64,000 nucleotides of DNA from assembly GCA_964387625.1 (NCBI GenBank), contig CAYLWN010000001.1, forward strand, positions 62,001 through 126,000, in the 5' to 3' direction. The notes under the pieces are model-generated. The model searched no databases and was not told the origin of the DNA. It was given only the letters and a program-made list of their open reading frames with translations. How positions within the stretch are numbered: position 1 is the first letter of the stretch; each line of letters opens with the position of its first letter. The position numbers and the translations under genes are program-made. Source of the DNA: CAYLWN01 sp964387625. Its GTDB lineage: Bacteria > Patescibacteriota > Microgenomatia > UBA10105. This document shows, piece by piece, positions 19,498 through 28,224 of the stretch.

Positions 19498-20328
19498 CTA
19501 ATTTAATGGTATTGCTTTAATTAAAATATGCCAACCAAAATTTTTTTCTAACCATTTAAAAATTGATTTCGGAATTATTGTCCAATACCAAGTTTTTTGA
19601 TAAATGTATTTACGGTATTTGTTAATGTTGTATGGAAAAATATGATCAATCCATATATTCGTGATACGAAAACCTTTTAATAATTCTTTTGCTTGCGGTA
19701 TTGTATATACATAACTAACAGGAGATCCAATTGCTGCTTCTGAATATTTGCTTATAAGTTCATTTATCCTCCAGAATGCAGCATTTCCATATTTTAAAAT
19801 AATCCAGAAAACCTTCCATGAATATTTATGATAAAGCATTATCCGAAGTTCAGTTTTTGGATACGTATACTTTTTTAATTCTTTTATCACGTTTTTTGGA
19901 TTAGGCGTGTGATGTATAACTCCAAAAGAATAAATTAAATCATAGGGTTTTATTGGAACTGTCTTAGACAGTTGTTCTGCGTTAGCGTGATAGAATTTTA
20001 TTCTTTTTGTAAGAACAAATATTTGAGAACGTTTTTTGGCAATAGAAATTGATGATTTTGAAACATCGACCGCAGTTACAAAAGCTCCCGCTCTTGCAAA
20101 ATTTATCGTATCAGTTCCAATTCCACAACCAATTTCTAATACTTCTTTATTTTTCCATTTTGCAAACTGAGTAAATTGTGGAATATGCGGTTCAACAAAA
20201 TATTTCCTTTTTTCTATTTCATTGAAATATTTTTTTGTACCAAATATTGATTTTGAGTGTTTGATATTACAAGGATGTTTATTCCAAAACTTAGATACAA
20301 TATTTATAGAAACTGTTTTATAGTTCAT
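19498..20328 (-). CDS. Class I SAM-dependent methyltransferase
   Basis: 276 residues with SAM motif I VLEIGCGIGTD from about residue 63, an acidic residue at the end of strand 2 (AVDVSKSS, near 87) and YSFGVIHHTPNP near 130, the UbiE/Methyltransf_11 pattern. Substrate is not visible; in this operon a sugar or lipid-linked glycan is the likely target. Its ATG overlaps the stop of the GT2 gene upstream by four bases. Confidence 0.75.
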   Translation of the reverse strand: MNYKTVSINIVSKFWNKHPCNIKHSKSIFGTKKYFNEIEKRKYFVEPHIPQFTQFAKWKNKEVLEIGCGIGTDTINFARAGAFVTAVDVSKSSISIAKKRSQIFVLTKRIKFYHANAEQLSKTVPIKPYDLIYSFGVIHHTPNPKNVIKELKKYTYPKTELRIMLYHKYSWKVFWIILKYGNAAFWRINELISKYSEAAIGSPVSYVYTIPQAKELLKGFRITNIWIDHIFPYNINKYRKYIYQKTWYWTIIPKSIFKWLEKNFGWHILIKAIPLN

Positions 20329-21260
20329 TTATTAAATAATAATTTTAATGTAAGCAATGGAGAATCCATAAAAATATTGATCACTCTTTTGATATTTACT
20401 AATGAAGGATAGTGTAAAACACTCTGGATAAGCATTTTGAGTGCTAATAAATTTTTTTCATTTATTGCTTGTTGTGCTGTCCAGAAACTTAGTCCACTAT
20501 ATGCTTTATATTTAAGAAAGGGAATCATTTTATATTTAGTATATCTATTTAGAGCTTTATCAATCACGATTTTTTTTGCCTTATAAAATCTCATAGCATA
20601 TCTTTGTGCATGTGAATCATTGTGAGAATATGCTCGATATTTTGATATAACACCAGGAATATGTTTCATAGAGAATTTAGAGGCGATTCTGATCCACATT
20701 TCAAAATCAGGGCAAGTATCAAGGTTTTTATCAGCATAAAAACCTACTTTTTTAAAATATTTTGTTTGTATGAAAGCAGCCTGTGCGGGAGGTACTAGTT
20801 CTACACAAAATAGTTTTTTTAAATCATATTGATCTGAAGTTGCGATTTTAATGAGTTTCCCATTTTTGTCTATGAGGTACACATCTCCATAAATCACTGC
20901 ATAATCAGGAAAAAGTGAAAAGTTTGTTATAGCCCAAGCACATGCATATGGTAATAATTCATCATCAGCATTTAAAATTAAAAGGTAATCTCCTTTTGCT
21001 TGTTGAATAGCCTTATTTAATCCGTCTGATTGTCCAATATCTTTTTGTGAAGAAATTTTTATTCTATTAATATATTTTTGTTTTCGATATTTTTTTAAAA
21101 TTGCCTGAGTATTATCTGTTGATTTTCCGTCATGGATAATATGTTCTACATAGGGATAATCTTGATGCAAAACACTTTGAATACATCCGTCTAAAAATTG
21201 ACCCATATTATAGGTTGGGGTGATGATAGAAATCAGTGGATGATTCTTTGAATAAGTCAT
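20325..21260 (-). CDS. GT2-family glycosyltransferase
   Basis: 311 residues. SIITPTYNMGQFL at the N-terminus, HDGKSTDNT, the metal-binding LNADDE (N97-D100) and DFEMWIRI near 190 with the catalytic-base-type acidic residue. It is clearly related along its full GT domain to the first domain of the 23754-25385 protein (shared YAVIYGD, QAAFI, MWIRI/LWIRI and KHIPG/KHVPG segments). It would add a sugar on the cytoplasmic side. It follows the TylF gene by 14 bases. Confidence 0.85.
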   Translation of the reverse strand: MTYSKNHPLISIITPTYNMGQFLDGCIQSVLHQDYPYVEHIIHDGKSTDNTQAILKKYRKQKYINRIKISSQKDIGQSDGLNKAIQQAKGDYLLILNADDELLPYACAWAITNFSLFPDYAVIYGDVYLIDKNGKLIKIATSDQYDLKKLFCVELVPPAQAAFIQTKYFKKVGFYADKNLDTCPDFEMWIRIASKFSMKHIPGVISKYRAYSHNDSHAQRYAMRFYKAKKIVIDKALNRYTKYKMIPFLKYKAYSGLSFWTAQQAINEKNLLALKMLIQSVLHYPSLVNIKRVINIFMDSPLLTLKLLFNK

Positions 21261-21274
21261 ATTTGTTTATATCT

Positions 21275-22501
21275 CTATATCTTAGTTATAATTAAGGAGC
21301 CGCTAAATCCAGAAAAAAATTTTCTGTAATTTTTAATATTTTTAAAATACTCATCAATTGCATATCTGGCACCAATGCATTGAACATGTCCATAATCCTC
21401 AAATAAAATTATTCCTCCCTTTGATAATCTGGGAAAAATTTTTTCGGTTACTAACTTAACTGCCCGATAAGAGTCACAATCGACATTTACAAACGAAAAG
21501 TGGTTAATTAATAATTTGTCAATCGTATCAAAAAAATCTCCTTTTATTAAAGATACATTTTTGTATGAAGAAAACATTTTCTTGATACTTATAAAATTTA
21601 CTTTATGTGTATTACTCCAAAATCTGTCAATACCTAGACGTTCATAAGGAAATTGTTTATATGTATCACATAAGAATATTTTTTTATTTATATTTAATCT
21701 GCGTACAATCTCACTAATTACTAATCCGGAATGACCTCGATATGTACCAAATTCAGCGATTTCACCCTGAACATTTTTAGTTTGTATTAAAGCTTGGTAT
21801 AAATCTAGTACGTCTTCTAAAGGACATTTAACCTCACATTTTGCTAAGCTATATCTATATATATCAAAAACAAGTTTATCATCGAAAACACTAGAAATAT
21901 AATTTAATGAAGGTGGGTATTGGGTAGGTAGACTCACTTTATAAATTAAATTACGATATTTTGTTTTTAAATTTGCTGTTAATATTTTTATCAATTTATA
22001 TATTGATGAATTGTCATCATAACATAAAACGATATTATCAATTTGATTTTTCTCTTTTTGATTAAATAACTTTTTTAAAATATATTTTGATAAATCAGAT
22101 AATGAATTTGATTTTAATGATTGTGCACTAAGTCTTAAAAGTCTAATTGATGCTTTATCTGATTTGGAGAATGTAGAATATAAATTTGTTATATTTTTAC
22201 CAGGCCCTATTAAAATGGTAAGTTTATTTGATAAATATTTCTTTATTTCTGATGAAATAAAAACCAGCCATTGCTGATAAGTAAAACTCGAATTCCATTG
22301 ATTAATCTTATATTTATCACTCCACAAGTAGAAATATTTATTAGCAGTGTTTTTGATATAAGTGATCAAATGTGATTTAATAATTCTCCAATTTAGAAAA
22401 TCATGTTTAAGTGAATAAATGTTAAATTTTGTTGCTGTTAATTTTAAATAAATTATATAATCGATAATATCAGTTAACATAAAATAATTTTCTCCGGACA
22501 C
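21275..22501 (-). CDS. TylF/MycF-type methyltransferase with long unassigned N-terminal extension
   Basis: 408 residues. The C-terminal ~170 residues match the macrocin O-methyltransferase (TylF) family: EIAEFGTYRGHSG near 240, FLCDTYKQFP, the acidic NVDCDS (D341, D343) and FEDYG (E368-D369), which would bind metal. The first ~220 residues are not recognised; they contain a strand-turn IGPGKN near 105. The start given is a GTG; an ATG at 22480, preceded at 22495-22492 by GGAG, would shorten the protein by seven residues and is about as likely. It heads the minus operon down to 17086. Sugar O-methylation is the inferred role. Confidence 0.75.
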   Translation of the reverse strand: MSGENYFMLTDIIDYIIYLKLTATKFNIYSLKHDFLNWRIIKSHLITYIKNTANKYFYLWSDKYKINQWNSSFTYQQWLVFISSEIKKYLSNKLTILIGPGKNITNLYSTFSKSDKASIRLLRLSAQSLKSNSLSDLSKYILKKLFNQKEKNQIDNIVLCYDDNSSIYKLIKILTANLKTKYRNLIYKVSLPTQYPPSLNYISSVFDDKLVFDIYRYSLAKCEVKCPLEDVLDLYQALIQTKNVQGEIAEFGTYRGHSGLVISEIVRRLNINKKIFLCDTYKQFPYERLGIDRFWSNTHKVNFISIKKMFSSYKNVSLIKGDFFDTIDKLLINHFSFVNVDCDSYRAVKLVTEKIFPRLSKGGIILFEDYGHVQCIGARYAIDEYFKNIKNYRKFFSGFSGSLIITKI

Positions 22502-22533
22502 TTAAAAAAATTAAATTAGATAGACGTTATCTT

Positions 22534-23757
22534 ATGAAGAAAAAAATAAAAAAGCAAATATTGATTATAGGTGGAGGATACTGTGGTTGTAGTATTGCCA
22601 GAATACTGTCAGACAGAGGATTTGAAGTCAAAATTTTTGAACAAACAAGTCGGATCGGGGGCATGGCAATTTCATATTATAAAGAGGGCATGGTTTTTGA
22701 ACTTGGGCCACATGTTATAGCAAATCATGCTTCCAATCAGCTTTCAATGGAGTTTTTAAAAAAGTATATTAAACTAAATCCGACAGTAATTCATTCAGCA
22801 ACTTACATTCAAAATAAATATTTAAATTATCCACCGCTTTATCAAGATATTAAACACTTAAAACAAAACCACAAAATATTTAAAGAACTACTGAATTTAC
22901 CAAGTAAGCCAGATATTAAAAATTTTGAAACTTACTTGATATCTAAAGTAGGGATATCTCTATATAAAATATACTTTAAAAGTTTCACCAAAAAATTCTG
23001 GAAAATAAATCCCAGATTATTGAGTCATAAATGGGCAAAACTAAGACATCTAGGAAGCAGTTTATCTGAAAAACAAATGTATTTTAATAACAAATTCTGC
23101 AGCTATCCTAAATTGGATTTTAACGAATTATTTGTTAATTTATCAAAAAATATCAATATTTTATTCAATCATAAAATAACAAAAATTGATTTTAAAAATT
23201 CTACAATTGAGACATCAACGGGACAAAAATTTACAGGAGACCTGATTATTAGTACTATTAGTATTGATGAATTATTACGATTTAGATTTAATAAATTAGC
23301 TTACCGTGGTTATAGTATCAAACCGGTAATAATCCACAAAAGTTATTTTCATCCAATAGACAGTAAAACTCACAAGCATTTTGGAATTGTTTATTATCCT
23401 GAAAATAATTACACCCATACAAGAATTACGGAATATAAATCATACAATCAAAAACACAATACACCGGCGTTTATAAATCGAACCTTAATAACTGTTGAAA
23501 CACCCTCCAAAATTAAAAAGTATTATCCTATTATGAATGACGAAAATGAAGATATATTTAAAAAAAATATTAGATTAATATCCGATTATAATCGAGTTGT
23601 TAGTTTAGGCAGATTAGGTCTGTATAAATACATGACACTAGACACCACCACGGAACAAATATTTAGATTTTTAAAATATTTTGATAAGTGGACAGAAATT
23701 TCAAGTAGGGAAAGAGAAGCTGCTTATATGATTATTCGTGGAAGTTGGGATAATTAA
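22534..23757 (+). CDS. UDP-galactopyranose-mutase-like FAD protein
   Basis: 407 residues. N-terminal FAD-binding IIGGGYCGCS (11-20), E36 for the ribose, RIGGMA (40-45) and ELGPHVIAN (56-64), followed by a LNYPPLYQD segment, the order found in UDP-galactopyranose mutase and its amine-oxidase-like relatives. UGM turns UDP-Galp into UDP-Galf using reduced FAD. Several UGM signature stretches are diverged, so another sugar-nucleotide or polyprenyl substrate is possible. It is a single + gene; its TAA overlaps the convergent gene's stop in a shared TTAA. Confidence 0.65.
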   Translation: MKKKIKKQILIIGGGYCGCSIARILSDRGFEVKIFEQTSRIGGMAISYYKEGMVFELGPHVIANHASNQLSMEFLKKYIKLNPTVIHSATYIQNKYLNYPPLYQDIKHLKQNHKIFKELLNLPSKPDIKNFETYLISKVGISLYKIYFKSFTKKFWKINPRLLSHKWAKLRHLGSSLSEKQMYFNNKFCSYPKLDFNELFVNLSKNINILFNHKITKIDFKNSTIETSTGQKFTGDLIISTISIDELLRFRFNKLAYRGYSIKPVIIHKSYFHPIDSKTHKHFGIVYYPENNYTHTRITEYKSYNQKHNTPAFINRTLITVETPSKIKKYYPIMNDENEDIFKKNIRLISDYNRVVSLGRLGLYKYMTLDTTTEQIFRFLKYFDKWTEISSREREAAYMIIRGSWDN

Positions 23758-25385
23758 ATAAATAAGATATGACTTCTAATAATTAAATAAGTTGAAGCCA
23801 TATACTGATTGCATATTTTAGCTTGTTTTATAAGTTGTTGATAAATATAATTATAAACAGTATTTTTAATTTTTAAATATTCAGATAAATATATAGAATT
23901 AATGTAAAATTTATCTATAATTAACATTTTTTCAGAAGCAGAACGCAAATAATCAAAAAATCCTAATCTGCAATAATTTGACATATTAACGTTGGTAACA
24001 GTTTTATTTAGATATTTATAAGGAAAGGTGTCTCCTAATTTTAAAAGTAATTCTAGCATATTGTTAAATTTGACAGTATTATTTATTGATAAATTTTTAA
24101 CTTTTAAATGCTTTGTTTGTATAAAAGCAGTATAAAAATTTAGATTAAGAATAGACTTTATAAAGTATTCTAAATCTAAGGACTGATCATGATATTTATT
24201 TGATACTGTTTTTGATTTTATATCATTTATTCCATAAATAACCGCCACATTAGAATGTTTTAAAAATGTTTTAACTACTAAATGGCATGCTTTTTGATAC
24301 ATTTGATCATTTTGATCAAAGATAACACATATATCTCCGGATATTTTTCTTAGCGCAGCATTAATATAATCTATTATATTTTCTGATTGGCATTTTATAA
24401 TAATCTGCTTAAGTTGAACATTATTTTTAATTATTTTTTTTATATTTTTTATATTTTTGACTTGAGTGATAACTATTAGTTCAATATTTGAATAATTTTG
24501 ATTATTAATGCTTTGTAGACAGGTAATTAGATTATTGGTAATGTTTAATATGGGTAAAATAATTGAGATTACAGGTTTTTGGGGTAATGGGTTGTAAATA
24601 TTTGCATACATTTGTTTTTCCCACAAGTGTAATCCCATATAAGCACATTGTTGGCTATTCTTTACAGATGGAGATGTTAATTTGTTATTCAATACTTTAT
24701 TGATTATTTTTTCTTTTTCTTTAACCAATTTGTTTATATTTGAAAATTGTTTACTTCCTGAATTAGCATGCCATCTATATCTTGCTACATAACCGGGAAC
24801 ATGTTTTATTTTAAATTTTTGTCCTATTCTTATCCACAGTTCAAAATCCATGGCTTTTTTTATTTTTGGATTATAATATAAACCAACTTGTTCAAAATAA
24901 CTTTTTTTGATAAATGCAGCTTGTTCGGGGATAACTAATTTTGAACATAGTAATTTCTGAAAACTATAGTCCGGAGGAATAAACTTATCAATAATTTTAT
25001 TATTTTCATCAATAACGTATTCATCACCATATATCACTGCATAATTAGGATATTTAATAAAATTGTCATAAGCCCATTTGCAGGCTGAAGGGTTTAATAG
25101 ATCATCGCTGTTTAAATTTAACTGAATTTCTCCCTTTGTGTGTTTTAATAAATTATTTAATGCAGCTGTATGACCTAGATGTTTTTGTTTAAAATAGCGG
25201 ATTTTCCCGGGATACTTATTAGCATAATTTTGAATAATTTCTTGACTTTTATCGGTTGACCCGTCATCGATAATTAAATGCTCAATGTTAGGATAATTTT
25301 GTTTAAGAACACTTTCAATACAGCCCCTGAGAAATTTTTCCATGTTAAAATTAGGAGTAATAATCGATATTAACGGGGGTGTCAT
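23754..25385 (-). CDS. Double GT2 protein with a degenerate second domain
   Basis: 543 residues made of two related GT2 units. The first (about 5-235) is complete: SIITPNFNMEKFL, DDGSTDKS, LNSDDLL (N92-D95) and DFELWIRI. The second (about 272-500) repeats the order SIILPILNITNNL, YGINDIKS and TAFIQTKH, but the metal site reads FDQNDQM and the DFELW motif has become FNMLELL. The second unit is therefore probably not catalytic. The gene follows the Wzt gene by one base, so this enzyme may build or finish the exported chain. Confidence 0.8.
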   Translation of the reverse strand: MTPPLISIITPNFNMEKFLRGCIESVLKQNYPNIEHLIIDDGSTDKSQEIIQNYANKYPGKIRYFKQKHLGHTAALNNLLKHTKGEIQLNLNSDDLLNPSACKWAYDNFIKYPNYAVIYGDEYVIDENNKIIDKFIPPDYSFQKLLCSKLVIPEQAAFIKKSYFEQVGLYYNPKIKKAMDFELWIRIGQKFKIKHVPGYVARYRWHANSGSKQFSNINKLVKEKEKIINKVLNNKLTSPSVKNSQQCAYMGLHLWEKQMYANIYNPLPQKPVISIILPILNITNNLITCLQSINNQNYSNIELIVITQVKNIKNIKKIIKNNVQLKQIIIKCQSENIIDYINAALRKISGDICVIFDQNDQMYQKACHLVVKTFLKHSNVAVIYGINDIKSKTVSNKYHDQSLDLEYFIKSILNLNFYTAFIQTKHLKVKNLSINNTVKFNNMLELLLKLGDTFPYKYLNKTVTNVNMSNYCRLGFFDYLRSASEKMLIIDKFYINSIYLSEYLKIKNTVYNYIYQQLIKQAKICNQYMASTYLIIRSHILFI

Positions 25386-25386
25386 G

Positions 25387-26151
25387 TTAATTATTGTCTA
25401 AATAAATTTTTATAATTTTTTCCGCATCTCCTTGTGCTACAATTCTTCCCTTTTTAATTAGATATACCTTCTTACACAATCTTTTGATGAAATCCATATT
25501 GTGACTTATAAAAATAATAGTTCTTTTTTTTTCACTACAAATTTCTTCCATTTTCTTAAGTGATGCTTCTTGAAATTTATTATCTCCAACGGCAAAAACT
25601 TCATCAACTAAAAGAATATCTGGCTCAAGTTGTATGGTGACTGAAAAAGCCAAACGGATATACATACCTGATGAGTAATATTTAACGGGAATATCAATAA
25701 ATTTTTTTACTCCTGAAAAGTTAACAATTTCAGTAAATTGTTTATCGATTTTTACTTTGGGAATACCTAAAATAGCTCCTGCTAAATACACGTTTTCTCT
25801 ACCCGTTAATTCTCCTCTAAACCCGGCACCAACTTCTAATAAGCTACCTATTGTACCCCGAAGAATAATTTTTCCACTAGTTGGAGTAATAATATTTGCT
25901 AAGATTTTTAGTAAAGTAGATTTACCTGCTCCATTAGGCCCAATAACACCGATAGTTTCACCTTGATAAATATTGAATGAAATATTTTTTAATGCCCAAA
26001 AATTTTCTTTTTGAGGAATAAATTGTACATTTCTAGTTATAACACTTCTTATAAATTTTTCCATCTCTTCACGAAGACTCAATTTTGGCTGAATTTTCGT
26101 CAAAACGTATTTTTTTGACAGTTTTAGACATTCAATAATAGGTTGATTCAT
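25387..26151 (-). CDS. ABC transporter ATP-binding protein for polysaccharide export (Wzt/TagH-like)
   Basis: 254 residues. Walker A GPNGAGKST (71-79), GSLLEVGAGF after it as in polysaccharide exporters, signature YSSGMYIRL (159-167), Walker B ILLVDEVFAVGD (179-190) and switch H217. It powers export of a lipid-linked glycan with the permease that overlaps it by four bases. The protein ends about 35 residues after the switch region and lacks the C-terminal carbohydrate-binding domain of E. coli O8/O9a Wzt, so it resembles the short Wzt, KpsT or TagH forms that do not read a chain-end cap. Confidence 0.9.
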   Translation of the reverse strand: MNQPIIECLKLSKKYVLTKIQPKLSLREEMEKFIRSVITRNVQFIPQKENFWALKNISFNIYQGETIGVIGPNGAGKSTLLKILANIITPTSGKIILRGTIGSLLEVGAGFRGELTGRENVYLAGAILGIPKVKIDKQFTEIVNFSGVKKFIDIPVKYYSSGMYIRLAFSVTIQLEPDILLVDEVFAVGDNKFQEASLKKMEEICSEKKRTIIFISHNMDFIKRLCKKVYLIKKGRIVAQGDAEKIIKIYLDNN

Positions 26152-26960
26152 ACTATATCGCTAAAATATTTTTCTAATTTAATAAATATATAGATACCCA
26201 CAACGAAAAATATTATTGAATATAATCCAATTAATAATAACCCTGGTATATCTATATTGAACGTATTTATTAATAGTGAATTTCTACTAACTTCTATGAG
26301 TCTTGTTAAGGGATTAAAATCAAAAATAGCTCTGTATTTACTTGGAACAAAATTTATAGGATATAAAATTGGTGTAATTAATAAAAGAATTTGTAAAAAA
26401 AAGGGGATTATAAATTTTATATCCCGATAGATAAGATTTAATGCAGAAAAAGCTGAACCAATTCCAATTGATATTAAAACTGTTAAGAATAAAATGATAG
26501 GCATGATGACTATACCTGCTGGATTAAATGAGTATCGATAATAGATTAATAATAAAATTAGCATTACTAAAGATATAAAAAAATCAACTATATTCACAAA
26601 AACTGAAGCAATTGGTAAGATAAGTTTAGGTAAATAAACTTTGGTGATAATGTCTCGATTTGCAGATAAACATTCAGTTGCAGAAGTAACAGATTTAGAA
26701 AATAAGTTCCAATAAATTAATCCAGTATAAGTCAGTAGTGGATAGGGGATATTACTGACAGTTTTTGTCATTTCTCCAAAAACTATATTCAGTATGATCA
26801 TTGTTAAAAAAGGTTGTAAAATTATCCAAAAAATTCCAATAAAAGTTTGTTTATAACGAATTTTTATATCACGCCATGCTAAAAAAAATATCAATTCACG
26901 ATATTTCCAAAATGTAAATAGATTATAATTTATTGAATTGGGGGATATAACGATCTCCAT
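26148..26960 (-). CDS. ABC-2 type polysaccharide export permease (Wzm/TagG-like)
   Basis: 270 residues with the N-terminal amphipathic LAWRDIKIRYKQT segment (about 28-40) followed by IGIFWIILQPF and about six hydrophobic segments, the standard ABC2_membrane polysaccharide-export layout. It forms the membrane channel with the adjoining ATPase. It starts six bases after the stop of a DegT aminotransferase in the same minus-strand operon. Confidence 0.9.
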   Translation of the reverse strand: MEIVISPNSINYNLFTFWKYRELIFFLAWRDIKIRYKQTFIGIFWIILQPFLTMIILNIVFGEMTKTVSNIPYPLLTYTGLIYWNLFSKSVTSATECLSANRDIITKVYLPKLILPIASVFVNIVDFFISLVMLILLLIYYRYSFNPAGIVIMPIILFLTVLISIGIGSAFSALNLIYRDIKFIIPFFLQILLLITPILYPINFVPSKYRAIFDFNPLTRLIEVSRNSLLINTFNIDIPGLLLIGLYSIIFFVVGIYIFIKLEKYFSDIV

Positions 26961-26966
26961 ACAAAA

Positions 26967-28163
26967 TTATTTTTTATAGAAGCTTACGATTTTTAAAACA
27001 GCATTGATTACGTCAATAATATCTTTATTTGTCATGGCAGGGGATAAAGGGAGAGATATTGATCTACTGCCTACAAATTCTGCATTAGGAAAGTCACCTA
27101 ATTTATATTTATAAGTTTCCCTGTAGTATTTATGTAAGTGCAGTGGCGTAAAGTGTACTCCACTGCCGATTCCCTCTTTACTTAATGCATTGATAAATGT
27201 ATCTCTGGAAATTTTCAATTTCTCAATTTTTAGTAAAATTGCATATAAATGTCTGGCGTGTGTTGTGTTATTTTCTTCCGGGGCAGGCAATATAAGTTCC
27301 GGCACATCCTTGAAAGCCTTATTATATATATCCCAATACTTTTGTCTGATTTTAAAATTTTGTTTAACTTGAGCTAATTGATGAATGCCCAATGATGCTA
27401 CTAAGTCCATCATATTATATTTATATCCGGGATAAAGTGTTTCATAAGGAGAATATCCATCTTTGGAATATCTTTTCCAAGCATCTTTTGATATACCATG
27501 TAAACTTCTGATGCGAGCTTCCTGCGCCCAAATGGAGTTATTTGTGGTTAACATACCGCCTTCACCAGTCATGATATTTTTGGTGACGTAAAATGAAAAA
27601 GCTGTGAAATCAGATATAGTGCCAATCTTTTTACTTCTATATATGCTTTCAGCTGCATGTGCAGCATCTTCTATAACAAAAAGCTGATACTTTTTGGCAA
27701 TTTGAGAAATTTTATCCATTTGACAAGGTCTGCCGTGTAAATGAACAGGAATTATAGCTTTGGTTTTTTTAGTAATTTTTTTCTCAATTTGTTTATAATC
27801 GATATTCCAGGAATTTATATCAATATCGACAAAAACAGGTTTTGCCTGATGATGGACAATGACGTTAGCAGTTGATGCAAATGTAAGAGGTGTGGTAATA
27901 ACCTCATCGCCTTCCTTTATACCCAACACATCTAAAGCTAAATGCAGTCCTGCAGTACAGGAATTTAGAGCAACGGCATATTTGCAGCCAATAAATTTTT
28001 TAAAATTATCTTCAAATATTTTTGTTTTTGGACCGGTTCCTAACCAACCGGATTTAAGAGTTTTTACAACTTCATTAATTTCTTTATTGGTTATTTTTGG
28101 TTTTCCAAAAACCAGGAAATTTTTTCTTACAGATTTTCCGCCTGCTATTGCTGGTTGAATCAT
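26967..28163 (-). CDS. DegT/ArnB/PseC-like sugar aminotransferase
   Basis: 398 residues. PLP-binding K195 in SFYVTKNIMTGEGG; NSCTAGLHLAL, TFASTANVI, IPVHLHGRPC and IEDAAHAAES are close to the ArnB and PseC branch, which aminate a UDP-4-keto sugar. The substrate could come from the PseB-like gene at the window start, but they are 26 kb apart. First gene of the operon with the ABC exporter and double GT2. An extended -10 (TGTTATACT) lies seven bases before its ATG. Confidence 0.85.
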   Translation of the reverse strand: MIQPAIAGGKSVRKNFLVFGKPKITNKEINEVVKTLKSGWLGTGPKTKIFEDNFKKFIGCKYAVALNSCTAGLHLALDVLGIKEGDEVITTPLTFASTANVIVHHQAKPVFVDIDINSWNIDYKQIEKKITKKTKAIIPVHLHGRPCQMDKISQIAKKYQLFVIEDAAHAAESIYRSKKIGTISDFTAFSFYVTKNIMTGEGGMLTTNNSIWAQEARIRSLHGISKDAWKRYSKDGYSPYETLYPGYKYNMMDLVASLGIHQLAQVKQNFKIRQKYWDIYNKAFKDVPELILPAPEENNTTHARHLYAILLKIEKLKISRDTFINALSKEGIGSGVHFTPLHLHKYYRETYKYKLGDFPNAEFVGSRSISLPLSPAMTNKDIIDVINAVLKIVSFYKK

Positions 28164-28170
28164 ATGACGA

Positions 28171-28179
28171 AGTATAACA
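28171..28179 (-). promoter_or_regulatory. Extended -10 promoter for the aminotransferase/ABC-exporter operon
   Basis: The minus strand reads TGTTATACT at 28179-28171, a TGn-extended -10, and seven bases separate it from the ATG at 28163. The transcript should begin at or within a base of the start codon. No good -35 is seen, as is common with extended -10 promoters. It lies back to back with the promoter at 28210-28218. Confidence 0.55.
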
Positions 28180-28209
28180 TGTTAAGAAAGTAATTTAAAA
28201 AAATATTAT

Positions 28210-28218
28210 TGGTATAAT
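28210..28218 (+). promoter_or_regulatory. Extended -10 promoter for the 28225 gene (leaderless)
   Basis: TGGTATAAT is a perfect extended -10, ending six bases before the ATG at 28225. The expected start of transcription, about seven bases after the -10, is the first base of the start codon. There is no Shine-Dalgarno motif upstream. The divergent promoter at 28171-28179 has the same geometry. Confidence 0.6.
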
Positions 28219-28224
28219 AAGACG

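Noticed and set aside
19481..19498. Intrinsic terminator (AACTTT/AAAGTT followed by T's)
   Set aside because: The loop would be one base, the stem has only two G-C pairs, and the T tract is on the + strand while the flanking genes are on the minus strand.
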